Translations under genes and position numbers: made by a program
The notes under the pieces: model-generated
Databases searched by the model: none
Seen by the model: only the letters and a program-made list of their open reading frames with translations
What the model was told of the DNA's origin: nothing
NCBI GenBank assembly: GCA_014058105.1
Contig: JACGCM010002335.1
Location: forward strand, 310,001-374,000
Length of the DNA: 64,000 nucleotides
From: Kingdonia uniflora
Lineage: Eukaryota; Streptophyta; Magnoliopsida; Ranunculales; Circaeasteraceae
Direction of reading: 5' to 3'
Shown: positions 44,481 through 61,698 of the stretch, in pieces
How positions within the stretch are numbered: the first letter of the stretch is position 1
Layout of the letters: the number at the start of each line of letters is the position of its first letter

Positions 44481-44794
44481 TAGTCTATTTTATGTGGCAT
44501 ATATATTTTGTTAGGTGTTTGACATAAACGTAAATGCATCAATGATTTCCAACCATGGATACCAAAACCATATGACACTAGGGTTTGATTTTTAAGTTAA
44601 ACATATGCTTAGATCAATACTCAACATTAGGGGTTACCATAGGCTGCTTCTCAATCCCAAAATTGTTTCATTGTAATTGGCATTTTTATCATTTGTGCAT
44701 CTTGTATGAAATACGCATCCGTAGCATTGTAGTTGCAAAGGCACACAATGTATGATTGAGAAGAACGTTAATTCACGAGCATACACAATAGTAA
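44481..44794. other. Intergenic spacer after LINE 2
   Basis: No gene or repeat recognised. Confidence 0.5.
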
Positions 44795-45029
44795 GGTGGT
44801 GTTTGTTTTTTAAGTGTTGAATGCTGAAAAAAAAATCAAGTGCTGGATGCCGAAAAATGAAGTGCTGAATAAGTTATGGTGTTTTTTTTTCTTCTAATAA
44901 GTGTTGAAAACTGGTAAATATTTTAAATACTCTTGTTATAAAAGAACACATCTTGGAGCATCAACTCAAAATTAGCAGCACCTCTCCACTATAAAGTACT
45001 ATAACACCATAAAAGTTTATTCATGACTT

Positions 45030-45315
45030 GAAAATGGACAAAATGGACATACGAAAGACATTATTGCACAAAATAGACAAAATAGATATACAAAATGCAT
45101 CATTGCACAAAATGAATATACAAAATGGACATACAAAAAGTATCATTGCACAAAATGGACAAATATATATACAAAATAGATATACGAAATGCATCATTGC
45201 ACAAAATGAATATACAAAATGAACATACAAAATGGACATACTAAAGGTATCATTGCACAAAATGGACAAAATAGATATACAAAATGAACATACAAAAAAC
45301 ATTATTACACAAATA
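45030..45315. repeat. AT-rich minisatellite
   Basis: A basic word of ~12 bp, AAAATGGACATAC and variants (AAAATAGATATAC, AAAATGAATATAC), is interspersed with ATCATTGCACAAAATG. The CATTGCAC phrase recurs at irregular spacing, giving a higher-order pattern. No coding role. Confidence 0.8.
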
Positions 45316-45619
45316 GACAAAATGGATCTCTGAAAGTCACAAGTTAGAAATGAATATCAGAATACTGTAGAGTAGAGTAACATAAGCACACAATTATCAA
45401 AATTCATATATAGATAGTCCAAAAGATGCTCCAATATGTAATAAAGTTAAAAGAATTCATACATAGGCCAAAAGATGCTCCAATAACTAATACACATTTA
45501 TCAACAACAAATTAAATCAAACACCATTTCATAAATAAAATAGTCTTGCATACAAAATTTATTACATCAAACTAGAAATAGAGAGAATTCAAACTGGAAA
45601 ACTAGAAAACATTAAATTT

Positions 45620-45985
45620 GGGCAAATTACACAGTCATCTTCTCCTTATGTGGCAACACATCATGCTTATACCTCATTGTTTCTGGTAAAACTTCTAAGA
45701 TTTCAGCCCACCTATGTTAAGTAAGGTTGAATGTACCAGTTACTTTATCATAACCTTCCCCAACCAGTTGTTTTAAGGTCTCCCAAATCTTATACTTGTT
45801 CTTCAGATAGTCCCATTTGTTTCTTAAATCTTTATGGGTGACATCTCGTTGGAATTCCTAAATGCATTTCTCCATAATAGTCCTCAATGAACTCAGTTTA
45901 AGAATATTGCCTCTTTCAGTGCCATAAGTGTCAATCTCATATTGAGCTTTCTCCATGAACCACAAATCCTTGAAGGGATAAAAAA
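45620..45985 (-). pseudogene. Myb/SANT-like DNA-binding domain fragment
   Basis: On - the frame reads DLWFMEKAQYEIDTYGTERG, LRTIMEKCI-stop-EFQRDVTH, KDLRNKWDYLKNKYKIWETL, KQLVGEGYDKVTGTF, NLT-stop-HRWAEILEVLPE. The pattern LRNKWDYLKN-x-YKIW...G-x-GYD-x-x-TG matches the plant Myb/SANT-like domain found in transposon ORF1 proteins and some host proteins. Two in-frame stops. The upstream part of the gene is not recognisable. Confidence 0.6.
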
Positions 45986-47560
45986 TAAAACGAGAATAGT
46001 ATCTACTGAAAGGCATATGAAGTAGAAAATTTACAATATTTTAGTAATAAAATAGTCTTACATATCAAATTCATACATAGTCCAAAAGATATTTGACATG
46101 ATATTTAACATAACCATACTAAAACATAAAAGAAATTCTACATCAATGTATGTAACAAAGAATGCATTTCAGCATATCCAACATATGGGCATTTCAATAC
46201 ATTTGCTTGTAAATGGGGATCTTCCCATATAAGTTTGGTAGAAAGGGGATAAAAGGAACATGGAATGGTAGAAATGGCATTTCACGAATTTTCATAAAAA
46301 ATCAAACAGTCCGAAAATCAATACAACCTGACACCTCAAACTGGGGTAGTACTAATTTTACATCCTAATCAACCCAAAGTTCATTCCTTCTAGATCCCGT
46401 AAATCGGTCCCTAAGTGTTTAAAGTACTTGAAAAACCAGTTCAAGCACAAACATTTTTGACCCCCATTAGTTAAAAAGGCAAACTAATGATAGTTCTCTA
46501 ATTGAAGGGGACAAAGTTGAAAGCAAAACTGCACCAAGAAAATAAAATACTTTATATTTCAAAGATGAGCAAATCAATTAAATGCAGATTGCAGAAGAAG
46601 AGAATACTCAATCCATTGTTATGTACCATACAGAGCTCAAATTCATCTACTATCAACAATTTTGCAGAGCTTGTTCGTACTCGCAGTAATGAGAATACGT
46701 TAACCCTAAATTCAAATGTGCCTCAACATCTTTTGGGTCCAAATTGGCAATTGTGTGCAGAGAGAACAGTGCAACTCTCCTAATTGGAAGAATGGGTTTG
46801 AACCCCATCTATTGTTTGGTGAAATGTGACACAACATTGCATGCAACTCTCCTCATTGTGTTCATCATCATGTGGGCAAATAGATACACCCTAAATAGAG
46901 CAAATTAAGGATCTTTTTGTGTGTGTGTAGAAATCGAAACCCTAATTAGCAAATCAAACACGAAGATAGTGAAGAAACAGATAGTTTAGTCCTAAATAAT
47001 ATCATAATTCAACAACAACAAAAATCAAAAATTCAAATTTGAGCTATGGGGAATGAGGATGAACAGATTGCAAATGAATCATGATACAAGTAAAGAAGAG
47101 TAGTAGAGATGGTGTAAATGTGTACCTTAGTCCGTTTTGAAAGTAGAGAGAGAGAAAAAAAACCCTTGACACAGTGAACACCTTGCAAGACGCAAATCTG
47201 GACCACCAAAACTCAATTAAGTAAAATCAAGTAGATAGGAGAGATGGCCAAGGATGGACCGCCGTGAACAACCCCTCTTGCAATTTGGAGGATGGTCGAG
47301 TAGAGAGAGAATCAAGAATGGAGAATAGCAGTGAGGCATTGTGAGAGAGAGAGTGAGAAAAGTCTGTTAAGGAAGAAGGGCAATCAGCTGCTGAACAAGA
47401 AAAAAAAAATCAGCTTCTCACAAGTGTTGATTTTTTTTTGCTGATGTTGTTAGTCTGAATTTTTTTTTTAGCAGGAAAAAAAAGAAAAAGAAACACCAAA
47501 CCTGCTTCAGCAGTAAAAGAAACACGATAGTCTTGAGCCCTTGTGTCCAAAATAGCTAAG
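45986..47560. other. Remainder of the decayed transposon and spacer before RPT6
   Basis: No gene supported. AT-rich; poly-A/T runs increase toward 47400-47510. The RPT6 leader starts somewhere after ~47560. Confidence 0.5.
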
Positions 47561-47704
47561 CGTTAAGTAGTACTAGTTCCATAGTCGGTTGGAGTTGGTC
47601 TTTTTCTTTTATAACCTCAATTGGAGTTGTTGCTTAAACTGCAGGAAAGATTACAAAAACACAAAACCAGAAATCTCTCTCTCTTTCTCACAGAGCTCTC
47701 AACA

Positions 47705-52510
<4,806 letters not shown>

Positions 52511-52895
52511 AATCAAACACCCCTTCGTGTGTATTTTTAGGTCTGTTTCTTGTTCCTAGAGGTTCAGAAGCTTTGAAGTGAAACAGAGACTGTAATGCCC
52601 TTTATGAAGCTCCGTGTACTTCACTCAGATTTTATGTTTTCTGAAGTTTGTTTTCTAAATGGATACAATATTTATTTATTTTTGTTCCGCCGCCCCAGGA
52701 GAATAATTCATCTTCAAATAACTGGCTTATATCAATTGTGACCCTCAGATAGTGATTGATGGAATGTTATTCTTGTCAACCAACGAACGTGTTGATACAT
52801 TTGTACTGTGTATGATGCGAATGTTATGGTAATGTTTTACCACCCTGGAAACCGACTGTCAAATGATTTAGCCCGTTTTTTAGTAAACCATTGAC
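52511..52895 (+). other. RPT6 3' UTR and spacer
   Basis: No gene. T-rich 3' region. Confidence 0.6.
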
Positions 52896-53200
52896 TAAGA
52901 GCACCTCCAACTTTGGCATACTAGTACACTGTTTTTTCCAACAATGAGTTATGGTTTTTCAGCCACACGTGTCTCAAAAATGCCAAATCATTTGGTGAAA
53001 CAATAAACAAAATTAATTTATCAAAAATGCCGAATTATATGTCAACGTGCACTGAATCGTTTAGCTTTTGCCACGCGCTCAACGGTTCACCAAGTTCAGG
53101 TTTTGCATATTTTGGAGGGGTAGTACGGGTGTGAGTATGCTGAACCTCATACCCCTATTGAAAATTGTAACAGTATACGATGCTGTTTGAGGTGCTCTAA
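52896..53200. mobile_element. Tourist-like MITE, 299 bp
   Basis: Element 52899-53197 with inverted ends GAGCACCTC[C/A]AAC (12/13 match), flanked by TAA at 52896-52898 and 53198-53200. Size, end motif and 3 bp TAA duplication fit PIF/Harbinger-derived MITEs. Confidence 0.7.
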
Positions 53201-54120
53201 GTTCTCAATTAAAAAGGTTAATGTAAGAAGAAGAGTATCTTTGGAAGTTTGTTGTACAATGAGCAGAGTAGCTTATCAGAGAGAACAAGAAGAGGGAATC
53301 ACGAAAACAACTTGGAATTCACCTTGCCCAGGTCACAAATGCATCCCGAACGGTTCCAACGAAGGTTGCCTAAGGATGTTTCTTTAAATACTTGTAATCT
53401 TCAGGGAGGTAATCAAACAACAAAGTAATAAATCGTCGTCTCTGGTACTCAGCAAACATGGAAGACGAAAGCTTAAGGACAATATTTTTTTAATAAAAAA
53501 GAAACAAAAACTAATTTAATAAAAACAAAGATATCATTTGATCTCTCTCTCTCTCTACCCTTCAATGGCTATCGGTGGTCAAAATCAGGTACTCTACTCT
53601 TTCCCCTTTATGTCCTAAAGTTTAGTAGAAAGCTATTTCATGTATTTGGGGTTCTTAGATTTGCAACTGTGGAAACCTAACTGGAAGTAACCAGAATCAG
53701 CTTTAGAAGTGTATGTTGAGATTGTATCTGAGTTTAATCGGTTGAGTTAGTGTGAACATAGTCAAACTAGTAAATATATGAATTATGGTGTGGATTTTGA
53801 TTGGATCATTTGTAGGAGTAGGATTAGTTATCTGAAATCTGGGTTTTGTTCTACAGTGTGAATTTAGTCTGGGTTTTACATATGTAGCTGATGATAATGA
53901 TCAAAAATCCGGTCTTGTAGACAATGTTGAAATCGAGTGTCGTTCACTTCCCAACTGAACTAGAAATTGTTTTTGGTCTTGTGTTTTAGTAATCTAAGGT
54001 TGTTAAATCGCAAAATTAAGAAAAAAAATCTATCAGAATTCACCACCATCGACACATAATATCAACATAATTTAGCATTATTTCTCCCAAAATATCAAGA
54101 AAGAATATAGAACTCATGTC
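53201..54120. other. Spacer before the RING ligase gene; possible leader exon
   Basis: No gene of clear identity. A CT-rich run at about 53540-53556 precedes ATGGCTATCGGTGGTCAAAA (53564) and a GTACTC donor-like site. It could be a non-coding or short leader exon of the downstream gene, but nothing confirms it. Confidence 0.4.
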
Positions 54121-54378
54121 AATGTAACCCATGCAATCTCTTTGGTGTTGGGCTAGTGGTTTGGAACCACATTTTGGAGGAGAGAGGAAAGAGGAAAGAG
54201 TGGTCACGAGTTCGAAACCTAACACCGGGGTCATCCGCCAAGATTTATCTCGACTTAAAATGGAACGTGCGGCTTGCGGAGGTACCGTGGCGAGCCCTGG
54301 GAGACTAGTTAGGAGAATGGTGAAATATGATGAACCCGATGAACTTCCGGACATCAAAATAAAAATGTAACCCATGCA
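54121..54378 (+). mobile_element. SINE-like retroposon, 228 bp, with 15 bp target duplication
   Basis: Perfect 15 bp duplications AATGTAACCCATGCA at 54121-54135 and 54364-54378 enclose 54136-54363. Box A-like GTTGGGCTAGTGGTTTGG (~54147-54164) and box B AGTTCGAAACC (54209-54219). The 3' end is A-rich (CAAAATAAAAA). Longer than the intronic SINE and of a different subfamily by its body. Confidence 0.8.
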
Positions 54379-54500
54379 TAAAAAGACAAGTAAAATATAT
54401 TGTATGAACTAAGTACGTACCAAAAATACATCTACAATATTAATACCATTTGGGTAAAAATAATTACTATGACATTTCAGAATTACAAAACTCAACTTAT

Positions 54501-54574
54501 ATCTCTATTTATAGAGATCATAAGATGATTATGAATTATCTCTATTTATAGAGATCATAAGATGATTATGAATT
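54501..54574 (+). repeat. Perfect 37 bp tandem duplication
   Basis: Two identical units (54501-54537, 54538-54574), each starting with the hairpin TCTCTATTTATAGAGA. Confidence 0.95.
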
Positions 54575-55757
54575 TCTCATGTCATAGTGATGAGTTTCAT
54601 TTACATTTGCTCATGTGGTAGGAGAAAATAATACTTAGTACATGACATTATATGCTAATGGTGGCTTCATCCTCACCCCTAGAGATGAATTAGTTGGCCA
54701 TTATAACAATTATTAAAATTAAATAATATAATGATAATGAGAGAAACATAAACTAAGAACAAAAATACAAATTATATTACTAAAAGAATGACTTACAAAT
54801 TTCTTCAAATGTTTAAAACTATACTCCAACTTCTCCAACAATGTTCTCTTAAACTCTACTACAATAATTCTCTCAAAATTGGAATTTTTTATGAGCTCGC
54901 CACCTCTTCTCTTATAGATGAAGGAGAAGCTTCTTACATTTAATATGAGATTGTAACCTATGCCATGAATGCACATAAAAGTGTAATCTCCAAGAGTTAT
55001 CCTCTAAAATGTAACCTCCCCATGTGGGAACCATGTGTTTGATTACATCCTTCTCTAGCAGTTCATCTTTTGAGCATACATCCCGGTATTTGCACATATT
55101 TGGTAAATGAGCTCCATGCGACCTGAAATACAAAAATTGGTTTTATAAGTCATGTTTAATAATAAAATTAATGATAATAAACATTAAGTCATAGGGGAAA
55201 AGTGACCATATTTTACATGCCCATCAACTGATCAGTTTTTTTTTTCCCTCTTTGTTGAGTGGTTGTTCTTATTGGTTAAGGGGTTGAAATTGGGATATTT
55301 AGCTGAAATTGGAAACCCCCCAATGAGCTATTGGTGAATTTAAGGTGCTACTTAAGTGTTTTGTAATCCAATTTCTAAATGTTACTTTTGGAATAATCCA
55401 ATCTGATTTTCGCGCTTGTAGTTATTTTTGTAGATATAGGCTCTGGCGTGCAAGATAAGCTGTACATTTTCCGTTGAGTGATCTATTAGGAGTAAGAGTT
55501 ATCTTGTGATCTGATTGGATGTATTTATGGTAAACTTACTCCTTGAACATTACGAGCTTGTTAATGTTTATTCAAGATTTGACGTTTTGGTGCAAAACTT
55601 GTAAGTTATTTGATACTGGCTTGTGACATATAAGAAGAGAGAGTTTGAGACTTATTTTGGGCAGCAAATTATAAAGAGGAGATTAAAGAAAAGGCAGTGA
55701 TTTTGTGTCGTTTCAACTCTATGATTTCGATATTTCCTATTCTGTTGGCGGACTTGT
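54575..55757. other. Spacer and presumed leader of the RING ligase gene
   Basis: No supported gene. An open frame of 73 codons on - at 54912-55133 has no recognisable family. The region next to 55758 is presumed promoter/leader. Confidence 0.5.
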
Positions 55758-58700
55758 ATGGCTGTTCCATTGTTGGAACCTCATCGTGAAGACCAAACAG
55801 AAAAATATAATTTATTAATGGAGCATCAGGATAATGAGACTCGTGAGCACGTTATTGACATTGTAAGGAGTGGTGATGTTTCTTCGGTATCGAGTAGTGA
55901 CCCTCCCCCTCCACCTATTGCAAACCTGCCAGAGCAAAATGTCAGACCTTCTACTAGCACATTGGCCCCTATTTCCCAATCTTTCCCGACTTCAGAAAAT
56001 GTACCAAGTTTAAGAAATGCTTCAGTTAGACGGAGAAGAGATGGGTATGTTCGCCGTCGTAGCCCGCTAAATTCTACTTTATGGATTTCTATCGAGCTGA
56101 TTGCCACTGTGAGCCAGATTATTACGTCCGTTGTTGTATTATCTTTATCCAGACATGAGAATCCTCAAGCCCCACTCTTTGCATGGGCTATTGGTTATGC
56201 TTCAGGATGTGTCGCTACCTTACCAGTACTATGTTGGCGTTTCCTTCACCGAAACAATCAGGGAACTCAGCAAGATTCGGCACAACCACACCAAGATTCT
56301 TCTAGAAATAGCCCTCCTCCTGAATCTACATCTTATAGGGCTGTTTCGGCTCGACGAACCCCGGTAGTGGGAGATATTCGCAATACAATTACAGCCACAA
56401 GGAATGGTCAAAATGTGGAAAGCTCAACTACAAGGTGTGTTACTTGTTTTGGGGACTGTATTATGTTTTGTGACTTTATAGAACCAATCTATTGTGTTTT
56501 TTCTGCTGCATGAACATTATAGTGTTTTTGTACGGATATTTCAACTTTGACTATGACCGAAATTCGACATACCCCTTTAGTTTTTTACTTTTAACTTCCC
56601 CCTCTCTTTAGTAAATCCTATGGCTACCATATTACATGATCGCAACTAGACTTACATGTACGACATGTTCAACCGACAAGTGCCAGAATTAAGGGTGGGG
56701 ATATCAAAATTTGCAGACTTCGGGAGTTTAAGTCCAATTTTAATCAAATATTGGGTGTCGAACTCACAATATCTATGTTTTTTTACTATAGAAATTTTGT
56801 TTTGTTTTTATTTTTAACCTAGTAATTAAGGCTAATTTACTGTTCCTTGTTTGTAGAATTGTAGTTAAAATTCCTTAGTATCATAACTTTGATGGAGTAA
56901 AGTTTTTCAGTATTAGGTTAAGCATGGATATTTGTGGAGGTTAACAGAGTTTGTAGCGAATGTTTAGGTGCTGCGTGTATTCTTAGAAGTGATAAAATAG
57001 GTGTGTGTTCAAGGAGGGTATTTATTTCATTGTGCAAATGAGGTGATATTCTGGCAGTTTTGTAGGCCTACTCTTTTGATATCAGGATTTGAATCTTTGC
57101 GGTCACTAAATGCAGATCTTTTGTTTGAACTACATTTATCATCTGAGGTAATTGGGCTAGTACGTTCATTATATCTCGTAACTATTTGTGTGGCGAAATT
57201 AATTTGCTGATGGTCTTTAGCTGGTTAGAATTTACCCAATACTCTTCCAGGCCAAGTGACATCTCCATAATATATCTTATCCTTTCTTATTCCTTAATCT
57301 ATATATTTTTGTACCTTTAAATCTATCTATCTCCTTTTCTTTCTTTTTCTTACTATTTGTATATATTTTTCGTTGGACATGTTACGATACACTATTACGT
57401 AAAGCTTTAGCTCAACCTAATGGGTATTATACATCACTCTTATCAAACCTATTAAGACTTGTATCCAAAATTCTAGACCTCACTTCTTTCTTTCACTCTC
57501 ACATTTTATTTCTACTACCTTACACTTATAAAACATACAATTCAGAGTCTTCATGGTTTTCATTGTTCAAATTGCCAAATATTAGTTTTTGGGATACATC
57601 TGTACTATGCTGTAAAGAATAGTTTCTATTTTGTTTTTGTTGCACAAAACGGAGTTGGCACAATTAGGAATCAGTTGTTTCAAAATTCTCTTAATCGAGC
57701 TGTTAATAATTCATGAAAGGGATGCATGAGCTGCAGCACCAAGAGTAGAAGGTCTTTGCTCAACTCTCCTCCCCATATTTTCTATTATGAAAGACCTCCA
57801 AAGTTTGTCCTTCCACTTCCTTACCTCCGCAACCACTCCCCTTTTAGGCCTTTATTCATGTCTCCAATTCATGTGATGCCTGACCGTCCTTGCTCTCTGG
57901 TTTCCATACCAGCTTTATTTGTTTTTTTCCTTCAAATAATTTGTGTATTTTCCTTATGACAAAAATTCGCAAAAAGTATGTCATAAAAAGTCTCTTTGTT
58001 GAATATTATGCAAGTTTCAGTACAAATCATTATTATGTTATAAAATTGGAGAAGTGGCAATGAATAAAATATTAGTATTCAATTATAACAAGCAGAGAAA
58101 TATTTTGGGAAGTGAGGATTCATCCATGTTTCATGACTACTGTCCGTGTTGGCATCCATAAATCTTATACATAGTTACTGTGATATCTTCATTCAGTGTA
58201 TTTTATTAAGTAAAGTTTCTGTGTGATTTTTACGAAGCTATGCTGGAAATATTTATGTTAATCTTTGTGTATAAAATGCATGGTCTAATAGAATGTTTGT
58301 ATCCTCAGGAGGGTCAATATGCTGGTAGACCACTACAAGATGGGTTTAGATTGCTTTTTTGCAGTGTGGTTTGTGGTCGGTAACGTATGGATCTTTGGAG
58401 GGCACTCTACTTCTTCTGAGGCTCCCAATTTGTACAGGTACTTTGTTAATGGACTTTTATCTCCTATTATTTTTGTTTCTCCCAGGGATCGAGACAACCA
58501 CAGATATCAGTTTGAATCCTTCTATGAATCACCGATAAGAAATATCACTAACCTTTTCATTTTGTTTCTCCCGGGGTTTGAGATATCCTCGGATATCAGT
58601 TTTCTATGAATCACCGATAATAATTTCCACTTACTTAATTTTTGTTCCTCTCGGGGTTCGAGATATCCACAGATATTCCTATCGCCGTATTTTCAGTATT

Positions 58701-61058
58701 TTCACCCTTCTCTATATTCCAATAGAAAAATAGAAAATTATGATTTTTCCAACGCACATTTTTATGCTTCTGCTGTAGTTTTTCTTAGGAAGGTGCAATG
58801 ATTTGAATTAACAATTTACAAAAAAAAACTCCCATCTTAGAAAGGGCTATTTTCAGTTTGTCCTTAAACGCCACTCTGGAAATACAATTTCCAAAATATC
58901 AGTATGTGGAATATCACACATAGCATGGCTTTTTGCTTTTTCTGTCTATTCACTGTTTTTTGTTATTTGATATATCAGGTTTGATCATTTTATTGATTGT
59001 ATATATGAAAACAATAAAATGAGGCCATTTGGTTAACACATCCAGCTCTTAAACGATATATTTGAGATAATAAAAGGTACTCAAAATCTTACAGCGAAAA
59101 CAAACCTGCATAATTTATTCATTTGACGTGTCAATTTTTTCCCCACCGATATAGGAGTAATATATTAGTAATAATATATACAGTATGTTGTGACTTATCT
59201 GTATAATCGCAATAAATACTGTTATTCAAAATCTCACATTTTTATTGATAATTCTATGTATAAAAGCAAAAATGAAGACCATTTGGGTAAAATATGGAGC
59301 TGTTATCTGCTATATGATCCGGGAAAACTACATAGTAAAACAGTAAAAAGAAGGCCTTGAGATTTGGTTCATTCTTCTAAATCTCTGGAATGTGGTAGAT
59401 GGGTGGAAGAGATTTATTTTCAGTTCAACAATGTGAATAGAAACGTTGGGTATTCTAATAAAATAGTACAAACTATCAAGGGTACTTTAGGGTCTATCTG
59501 CGAAACTAAAAAGAAGATAAAAATGAAACTCTATAGATCTGGTAGAAGTCCCGTTGATTCTTTAAAATAGTGCCAAAGGCACGGTGACTATAATTTGTGG
59601 CGATCCATGGATGTAAACTAGTTTGAGATGATAAAGATACTAGAAGTTTGAAGAGAAGCGAACATGCACAATATATTGATATTAGGTATTATACCTTTGG
59701 TTTTTATCCCATTGACCGATATATAGTCGAATGTTGATATTTCCATTCTTGATATCGCCTTGTGCTAAAAGGAATAAACCCAATTATCTTTTTCTTTTTT
59801 TTTCAGATTGTGTTTAGTATTTCTTACGTTCAGCTGTATCGGGTATGCAATGCCTTTCATCCTATGCGCAACAATCTGCTGCTGCTTGCCTTGTATAATT
59901 TCTGTTCTAGGATTTCGGGAGGATCCAAATCATACCAGAGGCGCTACCCCAGAATCTATTACCGCTCTCCCAACATACAAGTTCAAGTTGAAGAAAAAGA
60001 GTAATAGGGGTGAGGAAGTCCTTTCAGGGGCACCCGGTGATGGTGAAGGACTTCTAGCAGCTGGCACAGAAAAAGAGCGTGCAATCTCAGGAGAAGATGC
60101 TGTGAGTTTTCTTGGACGCTCTTGCAAGTCTATGCATGAAAAGTTATTATCTTATACTATCATCATTAATATTATTAGACTTTAGGAGTCGTGTGTTTGT
60201 CGATATTAGTGTAATTCGGATTCAGCACCTATAAATCTGTTTGCAAAAGAGACAACATATTCATAATATAAATGGATAAAAAACTTAAATTCTTTAATCA
60301 ATTTTTGTATTATCACTGTGATTATTTTTCTAAAAAGTATGTCAATAAAGCGGGCTGAGTGTATCTAGAAACTACAAGAGTTTGTATATGCTTCCTGATA
60401 ATATGTAAAATCTATGTTTTAAACAACAGTTATGGGGCAGAGTGATAGAATGATCCTTTTGGATACACAGTAGACCTGAATTTTGATTTAACTGCAACTA
60501 CTTTATTGTTGCTCATTACCGCTGATTGTCACAAAGTTCAGAATCCGTCTGAACTGAGCGTGTGTCAGTGTGTCGATCAATTACCGATTTCCCAGATTTA
60601 TTAAGAAGACGAAAATAGTGATTGTTCCTATCTATTTGCTGAGCAGTTGCCCTCAAGTTGGTGGGAAGATAGTATATGGTTATACAGTGTATAAAACCAT
60701 TTTATCTATATGTAGGTTATGGTATACAATATCTGTAGGTGTTTTATTAACGCGTTCTTTTTTCCAATGAAATTTTACCAAGTTTTAATAATTTGAACGC
60801 TTGAACCATTTACAGGTTTGCTGTATTTGCTTGGCGAAGTATGCAGACAATGAGGAACTACGGGAGTTACCCTGCACCCATTTCTTTCATATGGAATGTG
60901 TTGACAAATGGCTGAAGATAAGTGCCTTGTGTCCCCTCTGCAAGAGCGAGGTCGGGGTTCGTGCGGTGGACTCTCCATTTACAGTGCGCACCAGGGGAAG
61001 GGACGAGAATCGAGGGGAATTTGCTGGGGGTGATGCATATGGTACCACTGTATTTTAG
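55758..61058 (+). CDS. Membrane RING-H2 E3 ubiquitin ligase (At1g12760/At4g11680 type), 447 aa, four exons
   Basis: Exons: 55758-56434, 58309-58437, 59807-60101, 60816-61058; 448 codons with stop, phases consistent. Acidic/Ser/Pro-rich N-terminal cytosolic part ([15 protein letters not shown]), then four predicted membrane segments: ~107-130 ([20 protein letters not shown]), ~140-161 ([20 protein letters not shown]), ~239-257 ([19 protein letters not shown]), ~272-300 ([20 protein letters not shown]). A C-terminal RING-H2 follows at ~369-411: [39 protein letters not shown], with all eight C/H ligands. It transfers ubiquitin from an E2 to unknown targets at a membrane. Known: close plant relatives include SIS3, linked to sugar response. 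Exon B encodes [15 protein letters not shown]. Intact. Confidence 0.9.
56435..58308 (+). other. RING ligase intron 1 (1.9 kb)
   Basis: Donor ACAAG|GTGTGT, acceptor CCTCAG|GAGGGTC. No gene or clear element seen; the small open frames inside have no family resemblance. Confidence 0.75.
58470..58680 (+). repeat. Degenerate ~80-90 bp tandem repeat in RING ligase intron 2
   Basis: Three copies begin near 58475, 58564 and 58644 with TTTGTT[T/C]CTC-C-GGG, then GAGATATCC-C-GATAT and TCTATGAATCACCGATAA. The third is partial. Confidence 0.75.
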
Positions 61059-61697
61059 TTGGAAACACTACCCTGAGTATTTATACCATGTTAAATGTGA
61101 CAGTTTAGTTGCCGTGTTGGATTTTATCGATCAACATAGTATTTATAGTGGAAAAAAGGTTATATTGTAATGAAGATCATACCAACTTTTATTAGCCATG
61201 GAATATGAAAGAAATAACTCTTATTACATAATGCTTTGAGGGGTACATTTTTTGTGCAAGAGTTTGACTGTCTTCTCTTTTTACTCTTACACCACAGAAC
61301 CACTAAATCCAGTCATATACAAGACTACAACTATGGAGTTTTTTTGCCTCAGCCTCAGGCAACAACAGTACGTTATCGGGGAAAGTCTAAATCGGATAAT
61401 ATTCAACATTTGTCAAATGAATTATTTTCAACTCCGAAGCTCGTAAAGAGTATTAAGACGAGAAGTTGTCTGAAAAACTCAAAACGGGTAGCAGTAGGCA
61501 TTGTTCGAGCTGGGAAATCGGACGTAGAACACAAACCATCAGTCAGCAGCAGTAGGCACTGCTGTAGATAGGTCTCAAAATCTCAAACAAAACTGTTGAA
61601 ACATCTCAAAAGGTGAAATATTAAAGCTGAGTGTGCATGTTTTCTCTTAAATCTCTCATCCAAATTGCTTGCTTTTCATCTACGAGTTGGATTAAGA
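61059..61697 (+). other. RING ligase 3' region and leader of the NAGK gene
   Basis: No separate gene. An open frame of 111 codons (61236-61571) shows no family features. The last part (about 61620-61698) is the probable first, non-coding exon of NAGK. Confidence 0.5.
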
Positions 61698-61698
61698 G

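Larger units (their letters stand above)
44795..47530. mobile_element. Decayed DNA transposon, possibly PIF/Harbinger-like
   Basis: The left end (from 44795, preceded by TAA) reads GGTGGTGTTTGTTTTTTAAG. The right end, inverted, reads GTGTTTCTTTTACTGCTGAA. Both continue into poly-A/T with GCTGAA motifs. GG-x-GTGTTTG starts after TAA and an internal Myb/SANT-like gene suggest PIF/Harbinger, whose ORF1 has such a domain. No DDE transposase survives, and the right target duplication is not clear. Confidence 0.4.

Noticed and set aside
43408..44483. Open frames on + across the LINE 2 5' part
   Set aside because: Antisense to LINE 2 ORF1 start and 5' UTR; Pro/Thr-rich composition comes from the reverse strand.
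53564..53590. Coding first exon MAIGGQNQ of the RING ligase
   Set aside because: Joining it to the downstream exon needs an unsupported acceptor; the family protein starts well with the ATG at 55758.
54912..55133. 73-codon open frame on the minus strand
   Set aside because: Too short, no motif, no neighbouring exons.
61236..61571. 111-codon open frame after the RING ligase as a gene
   Set aside because: No family features or splice context; it overlaps the expected 3' region.
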